Positions 35,052 through 48,302 are shown, counted from the first letter of the stretch. The stretch: 64,000 bases of DNA from Meloidogyne chitwoodi (GCA_015183035.1 JACZZP010000015.1:1302001-1366000), one strand, 5' to 3'. Notes: generated from the sequence alone by a model not told the origin. Made by a program: numbers and translations.

Positions 35052-35416
35052 TGTTGTGACAAAATATACATATTCGAAATACTAAAACTAAAATTTTTGA
35101 TAAAAAAATTTAATTTAAAAGAATCGGAATTTGGAATTTTGTTCCTAATTGAGTCAAAGTGTTAGTGACATTTCTCAAGGTGATGGCATTTGTTAGTGAC
35201 ATTTTGTCTTGAAAAATTTGACGATATTTAGGTGCGACGACATTTGCGCCGTTGACATTTGCGCCGCGACACTTGCGCTGCGACTTATGCGCCGACGACA
35301 TTTGCGGCGACGACTTTTGCGCCGGAAATATTTTAAAACGCGACATTTGCGCCGCCTTTAAATTAAAAAAATAAAGTAATATTAAAGATTTAAAAAATTA
35401 AATTTTAAAAAGAATT

Positions 35417-35682
35417 GGGTCAATCCCTGAATATCGAAACCCTGAATATCTATAAGCCAATGGTCCAATTGCCAATTCGGTCAAATCTCTTAAAACAATT
35501 TGGTTCCATTCAAACTTGGACCTACAAGGAGTGTTTTATCACTTCTCCATTTTAGAGCCCATGGCCAGTTGGTTTTCGTGCAACCTTGGACCTACAGGGA
35601 GTGTTTTATTAATTGACCAAATTGGCAGTTTGGCAAACTGGCTAATTAGATATTCAGGGTTTCGATATTCAGGGTTGATCCC
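35417..35682. mobile_element. Foldback MITE nested in the MULE-like element
   Basis: Inverted arms GGGTCAATCCCTGAATATCG / CGATATTCAGGGTTGATCCC, each with the word CCCTGAATATC twice. Between the arms TTGGACCTACA-GGGAGTGTTTTAT occurs twice in direct orientation (35515 and 35587). Confidence 0.75.
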
Positions 35683-35781
35683 ATCTAAAATGATTTTAAA
35701 ATTAAATTTAATCATTTATTGAAAGGATGTTTATTATTAAAATTTTCAACAGCCTAACAGGTTTGAAATATTAATTAGCAA

Positions 35782-35945
35782 CTAATCAATCCAATTATCA
35801 ATTCCTTTTGTAGTTAAACGATATGATAATGCATGTAAATGTGTTATCCAAACTTGATCATTAATATTAGCTGGTTCATGGTTATCAAAGGTGTGAATTA
35901 AATTGCTGATTGCCTCATCATTACGAACGTATATTCGTGTTCGTA
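35782..35945 (-). pseudogene. Coding-like fragment inside the MULE-like element
   Basis: A minus-strand open frame of about 54 codons ending at a stop (35782-35784) reads RTRIYVRNDEAISNLIHTFD and VWITHLHALSYRLTTKGIDN, with balanced amino-acid use unlike the surrounding A/T-rich spacer. Immediately to its right a plus-strand piece reads QQFAELDPEAIYKRYVYILK. No start codon or clear splice frame links them. It may be a captured host-gene fragment or transposase debris; the source is not recognised. Confidence 0.35.
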
Positions 35946-36518
35946 GAGCACAGCAATTTGCCGAGTTGGATCCCGAAGCAATTTACAAAAGATATGTTTA
36001 TATACTAAAGAAGGAGATTTAAAAGAAATACATAAATCTCAAAAAAATATGAGCATATTCTTGCTTTATGCTCTAATGAATGAAAAAAGACTGCAGCTAT
36101 ATTTGTGCAGTTAAATATTAAAAAGAATGAATATTTAGAATCTTAATCGGATTTATTTAGTTGATACATTTTAGTTTAATTTTTTTAATAATTTTTTAAT
36201 CCTTTAATAAATACATATTACTTTATTTTTTTAATTTAAAGGCGGCGCAAATGTCGCGTTTTAAAATATTTCCGGCGCAAAAGTCGTCGGCGCAAATGTC
36301 GTCGGCGCAAATGTCGTCGGCGCATAAGTCGCAGCGCAAGTGTCGCGGCGCAAATGTCAGCGGCGCAAATGTCCTGCAACCGATATTTACTAGTTAAATT
36401 TTTGAAATTCAGCGTTGTTTTTAGAATAGTTAATATTTATAATTTTCGATTGATTTTCTTATTTTTGTAACATTTTGTTTTGAATAACAGTTTTGTATGT
36501 ATAATTTTTTAATTATAA

Positions 36519-37444
<926 letters not shown>

Positions 37445-37816
37445 GTATGAGAATCTAACCTTCCATAATTGAAAAAAACATGCAACAATTATATTGATTA
37501 ATGACAATTTCTTTGATTTTAGACCATCTTAATGTTGCCGCATTTTTTAAAATTTAACGGAAATGGTATATAAAAATTTGTTACCTTTTATTCGTTTAAA
37601 TGGTTTGAGAATTTAATTAAATATTAGTGAAATTTAATTTTTTATTTCTAAATTCGTTCTTAATAGTTCTTATTGTTGGGTTACAAAAGACAAAATTTAT
37701 TATTTTGGGTCAGAGCAAGTAGTAGATGTTCTTAAAAATATTAAAACTCTTGCTTTATTATAACATTTTTGAATTTGTAAATAATAAGTGTGTAAGAATG
37801 ATTACACAATAATAAT
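37445..37816. other. Convergent 3' region
   Basis: Shared 3' flanks of RAN and the J-domain gene; A/T-rich, nothing else seen. Confidence 0.5.
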
Positions 37817-39166
37817 CTAACTATTTCTAGCTACTTTTGATCCACCTGTACAAATTAAAAGAATAGCGAAAACTGAAATAAATCCTATGTACATCCTAAA
37901 TCGTTCTTTTTTAGATTCAATCTCTCTTTTCTCTGATTGCAACCTTAATTTCTCAAATTCAGGCGTTGGATGCTCTTCTCGACGTTTTCTTTCTTCCAAC
38001 TGAAATTGTAATTGCCTTTCACGCATTTCACGTTCCCTGGCTAGATTACTTCGATAATTGAAAGAAGCTTCTTGTTGTGCAGCCCAAAAATTTTCAGAAG
38101 TATTGGTGGCCGTACTATGGAACATTCGTTTCTTTCTAAAAAAATATGTATGCATTTTAATATTATAGATTTTCTTTTATTTTTTAAGCTAAACTAAATT
38201 AGTTTAATGTCCAACAAAATTTGTCAAAACCTGCTCAAATTTTGAAAATGTTCAAAATCTTTGTAATCAATATCCAAATCGCTCCAATCCTTTGACCATT
38301 GTCTTTGCTGTTTCTCTCCAGTCCTTGTTCGTTGTTGATGCCTTGCTGTAAATGTTTTTCTAGGCATTTCTGCTGTTAATGAATCATATGCACGTCTTTT
38401 TTCTTTTGAACCGAGAACCTCATAGGCTTCGGAAACCTAAAAAAATAATTTTATTTAATTTAACGGCAAAAATTGATTTAAAATTAGGAATTTTAGTTTA
38501 TTTTCCATATAAATTTAGGTCTAAAAAACAAAAAATCAACAGGGTAAAACAACGTTTCTCTTATATTTTTAATTCAAATAAAAAATCTCACTTCATGAAA
38601 ATTTTTAGATGCCCTTTCCTTGTTGTCTGGATTCATATCTGGATGATATTTCTGAAAATTTAATTTTCTAAAAAATATTTAAATAATAAGGCTTATGTTT
38701 ATTGTTTCAAACTTTCCATTTAATTTTAAACTCTAAAAGTTTAATGTAAAGTTATTTTATAAATATTATATTTGCAATTTTTTAAATTTAATTCTTTAAA
38801 ATTTAATTTTTCTTATGGAATAGAATTTCGATAACTAAGGTACAACTTAATAAGATCAATTCTCATAAAGATAATCACGCCTTATTTTGTATATATTAAA
38901 AATCTTATAATTAGTTGTTATATAATATTAATAAAAACCTTAGAAAGTTGATAAAATGATTCTTTAATCTGTTCAGCTGAAGAACTTCTTGGTACTCCGA
39001 GAACTTTGTAATAATCCTTTCTATCTTCAGAATTGGAAGAGAATGATACTATTGATACGATATTTAGATGAAATTCAGGCAAACAAGTCAATTTATTTTT
39101 TGAGTTTAAATTTGTAATGACTAAATGATATAAACCATTTTTGTTTGTGTTTATTGCAAAATTCAT
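37817..39166 (-). CDS. J-domain (DNAJ) protein with C-terminal membrane anchor
   Basis: Four exons from the ATG at 39166. A J domain starts at about residue 45 (KDYYKVLGVPRSSSAEQIKE; SFYQLSK|KYHPDMNPDNKE) with the catalytic HPD loop, then HEVSEAYEVLGSKEKRRAYD. A charged, Gln/Arg/Glu-rich coiled-coil-like segment (ERQLQFQLEERKRREEHPTP) leads to a C-terminal hydrophobic span (MYIGFISVFAILLICTGG). The N-terminal segment before the J domain has few acidic residues and could be a mitochondrial presequence. This is the layout of DNAJC30-type mitochondrial J proteins; the assignment to that subfamily is tentative. Confidence 0.85.
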
Positions 39167-39600
39167 GAAATTAGAATATTATTTTTTTGCAAATCTATAA
39201 AACTAATTAATTTTAATAACTACGTTGAATTTGTATTTGAACACCAATATTGAATATAATCTAAGAAGAAAAAATTTTTAACATTTCATTCAAAAATAAA
39301 ATATAAAAAAGATAAAAATATAAAGTTAAAAACTTAAAAATAAAAGTCAATTTTTCTTCAATTTAATTTATCAAAAAATAGATCATATGTTAATAAATAA
39401 AAATTCAGTAAATTTGTCTAGTTTTTAAAAGGTTACTCCATAACATTTCAGAGAGATGAATTAATATATTTGAATTCTTGAAATAAATGCATATCACCGA
39501 ATGGCAGTTTTAGATAAAATTCTGAATTACTTTCCGATGAGAAATTGTTTTGATTTTAAATCTAGAAATTCCAACTTGTGACAATCATATACATCAATTT
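39167..39600. other. Intergenic, nothing recognised
   Basis: A/T-rich spacer between the start of the J-domain gene and the stop of the SUMO-like protein gene. Confidence 0.4.
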
Positions 39601-41073
39601 TTAATCCAAAATATAAACATCAATGCAATCATCATCTTCTAATTCAAGAGTTTCAGCTGTTTCATTGTCACCAATTTTAACAGAGTCAAATATAAATTGA
39701 ACTTTATTTAAGGAAAGAGCATTTTCTTGACAAAAAATTTCCTTTAACCGAACAAATTTGGCAGTCTTAAAAAAATAAAATCATTTTTATCAATATTTTA
39801 TAAATGCTTGTTAACTTAATGATTAAATCTAAATTTTTTTAATAATAAATAAAACCCAAAATGTAGTCTTAAATTTTTTTCCAATTTCAATTTAAATTCC
39901 CTTTAAAAAATTACAAAATAAACCTTCAAAATGTTGGAAATAATCGTCCTTTTTCCCTTCTGTTGATATTTAATTCTAATAGTTTTCAATTCATCATTTA
40001 AATTTAGACTAGCAACATCTGTATGTTCAAAGGCATCCAAATCAGCATTTTCACCACAGATAATTCCCAAAGTGCGGGGAGTATCCTCAAGAGCACAACG
40101 TTTTAATTTTTTTGTAATTAAAACTATTTTTTTTGGATCACTATTAACTCTTTCTGCATATTCCTCAATTAAATTTTTTATTGGATCATCCTAAATTAAA
40201 AAAAATATTAAGGCAATTTTGAAGATTCATTTAAACATTAAATTTACGAAAACAAAATTTTTAATTCCCATAAATTTTTATTAAAATAATACTTTTTATT
40301 TTAATTTATTTAAAAATAATATTTATTAAAAGTTGTAAATTAACCAAATCTTGAATGAACATTCGTGTGCTTCCGTTTGAATGAATACTAATAGTACAAT
40401 CATTTCCAAACGAATGAGGAATATTTCTACATATTTTTGAATTCTTCTTTAATATGGCTGGAGCATCGGGTGCCAATGTAATAATTTCAATTGGTTTTGA
40501 ACAGGAAGGAGCTAAAATATTTTAATTGAAAATTTCTAATTAGAAGTACTAACAATAATTCTCAAAGCCATCATTAATTTTAATAATTTGAGAAGAAAAG
40601 TTAATAATTGAATTTGTTAGATTCTTTTTTGATACAGTTTGGTCTTGAGGTGTCAGAGTAGCAAGATCCTCGACACATAAAATTTCTTCGCCTAAAATTT
40701 AAATTATTTTAATTTTTATTTCTTGATTTGTAAGGTTCTTATTTATTTATCCATTTTATGTGATACATTTACTTTGTTTATGAAGGTAAAATAAACATTT
40801 TGATGATCTTAATTTTTAATTGAGTTTATAAAGATAAACGTAATTTTATTAAAAGCATATTTTTGTCTTCTTGATTATTAAAGGTATTGTAAAATTACCT
40901 AAATTCGAAGAAACTGCACCAACATTTCTCACATTAAGGATAGGTGAAGTAGATGATTGTTTTCGTTTTTTCTGAGCAGCCTTTAATTTAATTTTGTCAA
41001 AATTATCATAAAAATCATCATCACTGCTTGAATCACTAAACAAAGAAATAACTTCAGGCATTATTATATTCAC
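39601..41073 (-). CDS. Rad60/NIP45-like protein with SUMO-like domains
   Basis: Five exons from the ATG at 41073 (MNIIMPEVISLFSDSSSDDD; the inner Met at 41061 could equally serve). The N terminus is acidic/Ser-rich followed by a basic patch (KLKAAQKKRKQ), then a Thr/Gln region (CVEDLATLTPQDQTVSKKN), and two beta-grasp segments. The second contains TIRIKYQQKGKRTIISNIL, LKEIFCQENALSLNKVQFIF and ETLELEDDDCIDVYILD, as in SUMO-like domains (SLD) of Rad60/Esc2/NIP45. The C terminus ends without a di-Gly, as expected for a non-conjugated SLD. Family members work with the SUMO E2 and Smc5/6 in DNA repair. Confidence 0.75.
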
Positions 41074-41220
41074 TAAAAATATTAAAAAAAAAATTATAAA
41101 GCACCAATAAAATTCAGTAAAAAGAAAATATTTTCTAAATTAAAATTGAAAATTTTAGGCTTAAAGATTTTATGCCCGACCATTCCATCGACTTCCCAGC
41201 GTTGAACTGACAATTAAAAT

Positions 41221-41496
41221 TAGTGATCGGAATTTTGAAAAAATCTAGATCGGGAATCGGGAAATTTAAAAATTGAATGATCGGGAGGGACCCGATCGGG
41301 CTGTTTTTTTCCAGATCCAAAAATAAGCGGGTCCCGACCGAGAAACCGGGAATCCGGGAAAAGGACTGGGAATTGGAAATTTAATGGCCGGTCGGGACCC
41401 AGACCGGGAAAACCGGGAATTCCCGATCCCGGTTTCATCCCGGTGTCTCAAAAAACCGGGAAAAGGGATCGGGACCCGATCCCGTTCCGTTCTCTA
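41221..41496. mobile_element. hAT-type MITE with GATCGGGA repeats, 276 bp
   Basis: Ends TAGTGATCGGAA and the complement of TAGAGAACGGAA (YARNG), with the 8-bp target duplication ATTAAAAT at 41213-41220 and 41497-41504. The interior is almost entirely GATCGGGA / GGGACCCGATC / AACCGGGAA words. Its open frames (Pro/Ser/Phe-rich) are by-products of the repeats. Confidence 0.8.
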
Positions 41497-41541
41497 ATTA
41501 AAATATTAATTTTCTAATAGTTATTCTTTATATTACAATAT

Positions 41542-42189
41542 GGTAATTCCAAGGTTTATGGGCCCCCATTTTTTTTGTTTAAGAACTACCGAATTATATG
41601 TAATTCGAAAGAGCTCGTCAAGCTGAGTCGAATGACACAAAAATTAGCCCGCGGTCTCAATTCTGGGGCGAGATACAGGTCCCCGAAAATTGAAAAACAA
41701 TAGGGGGGAGTAAGCTCTTCAAAGTGATTACCGCGGCTGCACTTAAATTATTTTCACTGAATTAATTATTTTGTTGTAATTTGCGCCGTAGAATAACGCA
41801 TGTACCAAAAGCCAACGAGAGATGGGCTCCCAAATGAGGAAGTCATAAAACACTCCCAATAGGTCCAAGTTTGGCGTGTTTCCAGCAAACTTCGATCCTT
41901 CATAACTTGTTCAAAATCGTCCAATCACGACAATTTTGGTCTCATTCGATAGGTCTCGAACAGCTCTTTCGAATGAACTTTCATACTCATATTCGAATTT
42001 TAAACCAAAAATGAGCTTACTCCCCCCTATGGTTTTTCAAGTTTCAGGGACCTGTATCTCGCCCCAGAATTGAGACCGCGGGCTAATTTTTGTGTCATTC
42101 GACTCAGCTTGACGAGCTCTTTCGAATTACATATAATTCGGTAGTTCTTAAACAAAAAAAAATGGGGGCCCATAAACCTTGGAATTACC
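41542..42189. mobile_element. Long foldback element, 648 bp
   Basis: Near-perfect arms from GGTAATTCCAAGGTTTATGG (41542) to its complement (42189), flanked by the 8-bp direct repeat TACAATAT (41534-41541 and 42190-42197). The arms include AATTCGAAAGAGCTCGTCAA, the same core word as in the foldback at 7479-7808, and ATTGAGACCGCGGGCTAA. The unpaired centre lies around 41720-42000. Confidence 0.85.
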
Positions 42190-42254
42190 TACAATATTTA
42201 TTAATAATTTACTTACAATTTTAAATTTTTAGTTGAAATCCGAAAAATTGAATA

Positions 42255-44375
42255 ATGGGAAAAAAGCGTCTTGAACAAGAAGTATTTTTTATTTAATATT
42301 TAATTTAATTCTAAAATTTAATTTATTTAAGAATGGAAGTAAAACTTTGGAAAATATTGGAACTGATGAAAAAAGTGATTATATTTTAAAGTCTTCAAAT
42401 GAAGAACCTAAAACACATTCAGAGGACTGGCCTTTGCTTTTAAAGGTTCTTTTTTTAATTTTATAAAATTGTAAGCTGGATTTAAAGAAATCAAAGTTTT
42501 TTGATGTATAAATTTAACTAACCTATGCCCTTTATTTGAAGGAAACAAGATCACAATTTCCATTTGTTTTTTAAAATCACCCACTATGTATTTAACTTAT
42601 GTCTTTTAATTTTTCAAATTTAATAAGTTTTATTTTATAATTTCAGAATTTTGATAAATTGAATATACGAACCTCACATTATACTCCATTGGTTGAGGGT
42701 TGTTCTCCTCTCAAGCGTGATATTCGCAATTATATTTCTTCTGGTTATTTCAATTTGGATAAACCTTGCAATCCATCAAGTCATGAAGTTGTTGCTTGGG
42801 TTAAACGAATTCTTCGTGTTCAAAAAACAGGACATAGTGGCACTTTGGATCCAAAGGTTTTATTTATAAAAATTATTTTTTATTGATACATAATACTTGT
42901 CTAATTTTTTTCAGGTTTCTGGAGTACTTGTTGTTTGCATTGATCGTACAACACGTTTGGCCAAATCACAACAAAATGCTGGCAAAGAATATGTTGCAAT
43001 TTTTAAATTACATAACGTTGTTGAATCAGAAAAGCAAATTAAACAAGCTTTAGATAATGTATATATTTAAATTATTCTTTTTAAAATATTTTCTTTTTTA
43101 GTTAACTGGAGCTCTTTTCCAACGACCTCCACTTATTTCAGCAGTTAAACGTCAATTACGTATTCGAACAATCTATGAATGCAAGTTAATTGAATATAAT
43201 CCTTCTCAACAAATGGGGATTTATTGGATGAGTTGTGAAGCTGGAACTTATGTTCGAACACATATTGTTCACTTGGGTCTTATGCTTGGAGGTTTTTTAT
43301 TTTTTTAAGTAATCAAACAAATTTTCAATTTTAAATATTGTTAGTTAATTTTAAAGGTTAACTAACATTTAAAAAATAAATACATTTATCAAATTTAAAT
43401 TTTCAGTTGGTGCACAAATGCAAGAATTACGACGTGTTCGTTCTGGGGTAACTTCAGAAAATGATCATATTATAACACTTCATGATATTTTGGATGCACA
43501 ATATATGTACGATAATCAAAAAGACGAAAAATATTTGAGAAGAATCATTCGGCCGTTAGAAGCTCTTCTTGTTCAACACAAAAGAATTGTGGTTAAAGAT
43601 AGCTCAGTTAGTTTTTTAAGATTTGATAGAAATAAACCTTTAACCATTTCGATTTATCTTTTATTCTATTATCAATTTTTATCAAAGGTAAATGCAATTT
43701 GCTATGGAGCTAAAATTCTACTTCCTGGTATTCTTCGTTTCGAAAATGGAATTGAATTAAATGAAGAAATTGTAATTGTTAGCACAAAAGGGGAAGCAGT
43801 TTGTATAGGTTATAATTTTTAATTTATTTATAATAGAAAGTGTCTGAATGGATCTTTTATTATTTACTATGTATTTTAAAATTTTCTTATTTTTAGCAAT
43901 TGCATTAATGACAACTTCAACTATCTCTGTTACAGATCACGGTATTGTGGCAAAAATAAAACGTGTGATAATGGAAAGAGATACTTATGCGGTTAATATT
44001 TTAAAATTTATAAAGTTAATTTTAAATTGTTTGAAGTATCATTTATAAATAATTTTTAATTGTTTACCAAAAACTTTAAAAATAATTAAAATGTTTTTTC
44101 AGCGTAAATGGGGTCTAGGCCCTGTGGCATCCAAGAAGAAAATGGGACTTGTTCAAAAAGCAGTAGAAGGAAAAGGCGGTGAATCGGCATCTTCATTTCC
44201 AAAAACTGGGCAACTTGAAATAAAAGAAGAAATACAGCAAAGTCCAAAAAAGAAAATTGTTGAAGTTCAAGTTGAGAAAAAAACAAAGAAAGAAGAATTA
44301 GTGAAAAAGAGAAAAATGGAAGAATCTTCGACATCTTCAGAAGAAGATGAAGAAGATGATGATGAAGAATCATGA
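42255..44375 (+). CDS. DKC1: Dyskerin / Cbf5 pseudouridine synthase
   Basis: Multi-exon gene from MGKKRLEQE at 42255. The dyskerin-like N terminus ([39 protein letters not shown]), the TruB catalytic region with the Asp loop ([20 protein letters not shown]), [37 protein letters not shown] and the PUA domain ([40 protein letters not shown]) are all present, ending in a Lys/Glu-rich tail ([30 protein letters not shown]). It is the catalytic subunit of H/ACA snoRNPs, modifying rRNA and snRNA. The catalytic Asp is intact. Confidence 0.95.
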
Positions 44376-44801
44376 TAAATTTTTCACTTATTAGTTTTTT
44401 AGTTATAAAAGTCTTTAAAGAGGTATGAAAAGAAATTTAATTAGATATTCATATTTTTTAGTTTATTTTTTAGTTGCTGTAGCTCTAAATTTAGCAATCC
44501 AATATAACAGATTCTTTGAAAATTTACAGACTAGAATATTATTTGTATTATTTAAAAATATCTCTTAGAGACTAGAAAGTTTTTTTAATTTTTCTCTTCA
44601 TTTATTTGATCTTCATTTTGCTATTTTTGTTGTTCAATGCTACTTTTAATTGTTGAAGTTAAATAATAAAATAATCTCTAGTGTTGTTTATTTTTATTAG
44701 TTTTTTTTACTATTTGAATATTTTAACGTCTTTTTTTAATTTTGTTATATTCCATAAGCATTAGCCCTATAAAATATTTTTTTTATTAAAAAAATATTTT
44801 C
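44376..44801. other. Convergent 3' region
   Basis: Between the dyskerin and coronin stop codons; A/T-rich, no further feature seen. Confidence 0.5.
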
Positions 44802-47259
44802 TCACATATTTGCATCAGCCAACATATCTTCTAATAAACGAATACGTCGTTCATGTTGTCTTAGAACAGATTTAATTTTTTCCAATTCATCAGAATTTAC
44901 CTTAAATTTTTTTTAAATATTTTTATTTTTTTGAAAATATTTTACTGTAGCAGAAGAAGAATTACTTCCCCTTCTGGAAATATTTGGGGTAACAGAAGCA
45001 CTGGGAGTAGAACCACCCCCATCCAAATGAAATTGTTGTTCTCTTTTAATTTTATCCAATTCTGCTGCTGCCCTTTTTTGTCCAACTGTTTGAGCATTTC
45101 CACCAGATTGTTCTCCTCTTGATTTTAATTGAACCTTTTTTTTTAATTTTAATTGAAATAATTATTTAAAATATAAAAAATACTTGTTGTTTTGGATGTG
45201 TTGGATTTAAAGGAGGTGAAGGTTCTCTTATTTGTCTAACAATTCCTGTATCTTGATGTGCTACTGCTGTTCTTTGTTGTTGAATTGGTTGTTGTACTTG
45301 ACGTTGTTGTGGGGGATTATTATTTTCTTGTCTTAAAAATAAAAAATAAATAAAATAGTAAAAGTGAGAACTATTTATAAATATTTTTTAAAAATAAATA
45401 TTAACATACGTAGCAGGCATTTGTGCCAAAATATTTGCTTTCTTTGCCACTTGAACTTTTGGCTTTACAGCCGCTGCTTCAGGATTTACAGGCATTAAAT
45501 TTGGTGGAGCATTTTTTCCTTCAGCAAATTGTTCTGCAGTCAAGGCGTGAACCATACTTCGAGTATCAGGATATAAATCACTCTTTTTTTTTTTAATTTT
45601 TATTATTATTTTTCAAAAATTAAAAAATACCTGCCAAAGATCAGATTTTCTTGGAACAAAAAATTGAAGAACATCAATTACACCTTTTGTTGTTATTTTG
45701 TAAATACTGTAGAGAAAGAGAGAAAATATTAGGTTAAAATTAATAATTTAAATAAAAACCGATTAATTTCATTTTCATTAGAATTAACTCCTCTTTTTGG
45801 CATAAATCCAAAACCTCTTTGTGGTTCAGATGTTGTGTGTGTATTTATATAATGCATAAATGGAGAATCATTATTAATTTCATAATAACGTATTGCACAA
45901 TCACCTTTTCCAACTAAATAACAAAGACCAGAATCTTCATCATATAAAGGAAATAAAACTCCATTTGAAGTATCCAATCTATATATATATTTTTTTTATT
46001 TATTTTAAATTATTTATTAATTCCCTAACTCTTCTTGTAATATTGGCTCCAAAGTTTTTGAATCTCTTAAAGCATATATTCTTTCTGAACGTTTACTAAA
46101 TCCAGTAGTTATAATTTTATCATCTTTAGTAAATATTGCTCTCATTGGCTTAACTCCTTCATGGCCCATTCCAGTTACAAGAACAGAACCTTTTTTCATT
46201 TATTAATTAAATTATATTAAAATAAATAAATACCTGTATGTGAATCTAAAATACGTATTTGTTTGTCTTTACAAGTAGTCACAAATCTATAAAGAAAATT
46301 GACAAATTATTTTATTTTATATATTTTTTAAAAATAAAAATAATAATTTTTAAATAATTACCTACTCCCATCATAATTAAAACCGACACTCCATATTTGG
46401 TCTGGATGCCCATCAATTTCAATTAAAGCTTCACCTGTTCCAACATTCCAAAGAAGTAATTTATTTTCACCTCCAGCAGTTAATAAAATACTTTTAAAAA
46501 AATAATTTTTTATTTTATTTTTTAATAAACTTTGCAGCTGTAGGATGCCAAGCTAAAGTATTAACTCTTTTTTGATGTCCAGATAATTCAATTATAGGTT
46601 CAGAAAGTGTTCTTAATAATCCTAATTCTGGAATCATCCAAACTTTTGCTGTTGTATCTTCTGAACAACTAGCAATAACATTATCATTAAATGGAGACCA
46701 TTGAACTTCTAAGCAAGAAGCACGATGAGCATCAACAAAAGGAGTATCTTTATCTATACGACCACTCTTTTTTTTAAAAAAAAAGAAAATAAATATTTAA
46801 ATAATATTTGTTTTTACCTTATTAATAGGAAGTACAATAAAAGGACCTCCAGCTCCTTTAACAATAACTGCCTTAAATAAAAATTAATTAATTAAAATAT
46901 ATAAATAACTAACAATAAATTTTGGATTAACTGCACAAAATTGTGAATCCCAAGAAACTTCTGTTATACGAACATCTTGAATGCATTGTTCTTGTTTTAT
47001 TGGTTTACAAAATACCTTAAATAAATTACTAAATAATATTTAAAATAAAAAAGGGAATATAGAATTTATTATATTTTAAAAATGGATTTTTTAAATATAA
47101 AAAATTAGATAATTATATAATTACGAAGCATAAACTAATATTTAATATTTATAGAAAATTAATAGTTTCTTTATAAGGGAAAATTAATTGTTTTATTTAT
47201 TTATTTTATTAATAATTCCTCACATGCCGAAATTTTGATTGACGAACAATGCTACTCAT
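44802..47259 (-). CDS. cor-1: Coronin (WD40 actin regulator)
   Basis: Exons from the ATG at 47259 (MSSIVRQSKFRH|VFCKPIKQEQC), the classical coronin start. WD40 blades include LEVQWSPFNDNVIASCSEDT, VNTLAWHPTAAKVLLTAGGE, IWSVGFNYDGSRFVTTCKDK, and the coronin signature HEGVKPMRAIFTKDDKIITTG. These are followed by the C-terminal extension of the propeller (VPRKSDLWQSDLYPDTRSMV), a Gln/Pro-rich linker and a short coiled coil (ELEKIKSVLRQHERRIRLLE) ending DMLADANM. Coronins bind F-actin and Arp2/3. Length and order fit a type I/II coronin. Confidence 0.94.
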
Positions 47260-47788
47260 TTTAAATTAATATTATAATTTTAATAAAATTAGAAATATAT
47301 AATTTTATCAATTATTAACAAAAGAGAAAATTTTGAAGTAATTTCATGAAAAGTTTTTTAGAAATAAAATCCATTAGATTTGTTGTCGAATAAATTCATT
47401 TTATTCCGCCTGTTCTTTCCGTTCTTTTTTTTAATGTTTATAATAAAAAGAGAAATTGAAGGATAAAAAATATTATTGGCAAATTCGTTGAATGAGTAAA
47501 ATTTTCTTTAACAAATATTTTTAAAGTAAAATCCGATTGATTGAACAGAACAGATCGCAAAAAAAAAGGAAAAGAAATAGCTACTCTAATTTTATATTCT
47601 CTAAAACAAAACAAGAGGCTTAACTTAATATATTTATAAACTTAAAAGTAATTAACTGACGACAGTATTTAACTATAAAATTGGACACTTTTATTATATT
47701 TTTTATCCAGATTTAAATTAAAAATTTTCAGTTCAAATATGAGAATTAAAAAATAAAAACAAAAAAAAATTATTTTAATATAATAAAC
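47260..47788. other. Upstream flank of coronin, nothing recognised
   Basis: A/T-rich spacer between the coronin start and the next minus-strand exon; no exon, RNA or repeat supported. Confidence 0.4.
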
Positions 47789-48040
47789 TTTTAATTTTCC
47801 CTTTGCTTGATTTTCTTTTTATCCCATTCATCCTCTTCAAAATTTTGTTTATTTAAAGGATGTAGTTGTGAATAAAGAGAGCCAATAATTTCTCGTAAAT
47901 TTCCAATATGTCCATCACGAGCATTAATAGAATGAACAGATTTAAAACGAATTGGAAATTTTGGTTTAATTTCTTGAGAAATATCTTTTATCCATTTTAT
48001 AGTGATTCCAATAAAATATTCTGTTAATTCCTCAGCAATC
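47789..48040 (-). CDS. Unidentified terminal exon
   Basis: A minus-strand frame opens at a good acceptor (CTTTTTTTAG|ATTGCTGAG) and runs 80-odd codons to a stop: IAEELTEYFIGITIKWIKDI, then FPIRFKSVHSINARDGHIGN and a charged end (FEEDEWDKKKIKQREN). The composition is protein-like. The upstream part is unclear: only about 260 bp separate it from the BCCIP start on the opposite strand, and the possible upstream frame (RTDLNRRSYSDITPTFEF) lacks an obvious Met or strong donor. It may be the end of a gene whose 5' exons overlap BCCIP antisense, or a gene fragment. Confidence 0.4.
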
Positions 48041-48302
48041 TAAAAAAAGTAGGACGAATTTTTAATTTTGAAGCATTAATTTTTCAACAAAGTCAGACGT
48101 TAGAGATAAGTAAAATAGAATTAATAAGATGACCGCAAATTCAAAAGTTGGCGTAATGTCAGAATAAGATCTTCGGTTAAGGTCGGTTCTGATCCGTTGA
48201 TTCAGAGCTGCGGATATTGATTCAAATATTCTTAAAAATTCTTTCCAAAATTTAGAAAACAAATTTAATTTTTTTTTAGAAAATTTTATAGAAACACGAA
48301 AA

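Larger units (their letters stand above)
35231..36380. mobile_element. MULE-like element with GGCGCAAATGTCG minisatellite termini, 1150 bp
   Basis: Inverted ends: GACATTTGCGCCG-type tandem units of about 15 bp fill 35231-35355, and their complement (GGCGCAAATGTCGTC) fills 36241-36376. The outermost TIR is GGTGCGACGACATTTGCGCC against GTTGCAGGACATTTGCGCC. A 9-bp target duplication, CGATATTTA, lies at 35222-35230 and 36381-36389, as for Mutator-like elements. The interior holds a nested foldback (35417-35682) and coding-like fragments, but no transposase that I can recognise. Confidence 0.8.

Noticed and set aside
35110..35346. 78-residue minus-strand frame with repeated SAHKS-like words
   Set aside because: Translation of the GGCGCAAATGTCG minisatellite at the MULE-like end.
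38379..38663. 94-residue plus-strand frame over the J-domain gene
   Set aside because: Antisense to conserved J-domain exons; composition follows the complement strand.
41220..41451. Overlapping minus-strand frames rich in Pro/Phe/Arg
   Set aside because: By-products of GATCGGGA/CCGGGAA repeats in the hAT MITE.
44086..44373. Leu/Phe-rich antisense frame opposite the dyskerin tail
   Set aside because: Complement of the Lys/Glu-rich coding tail; no independent start or splice support.
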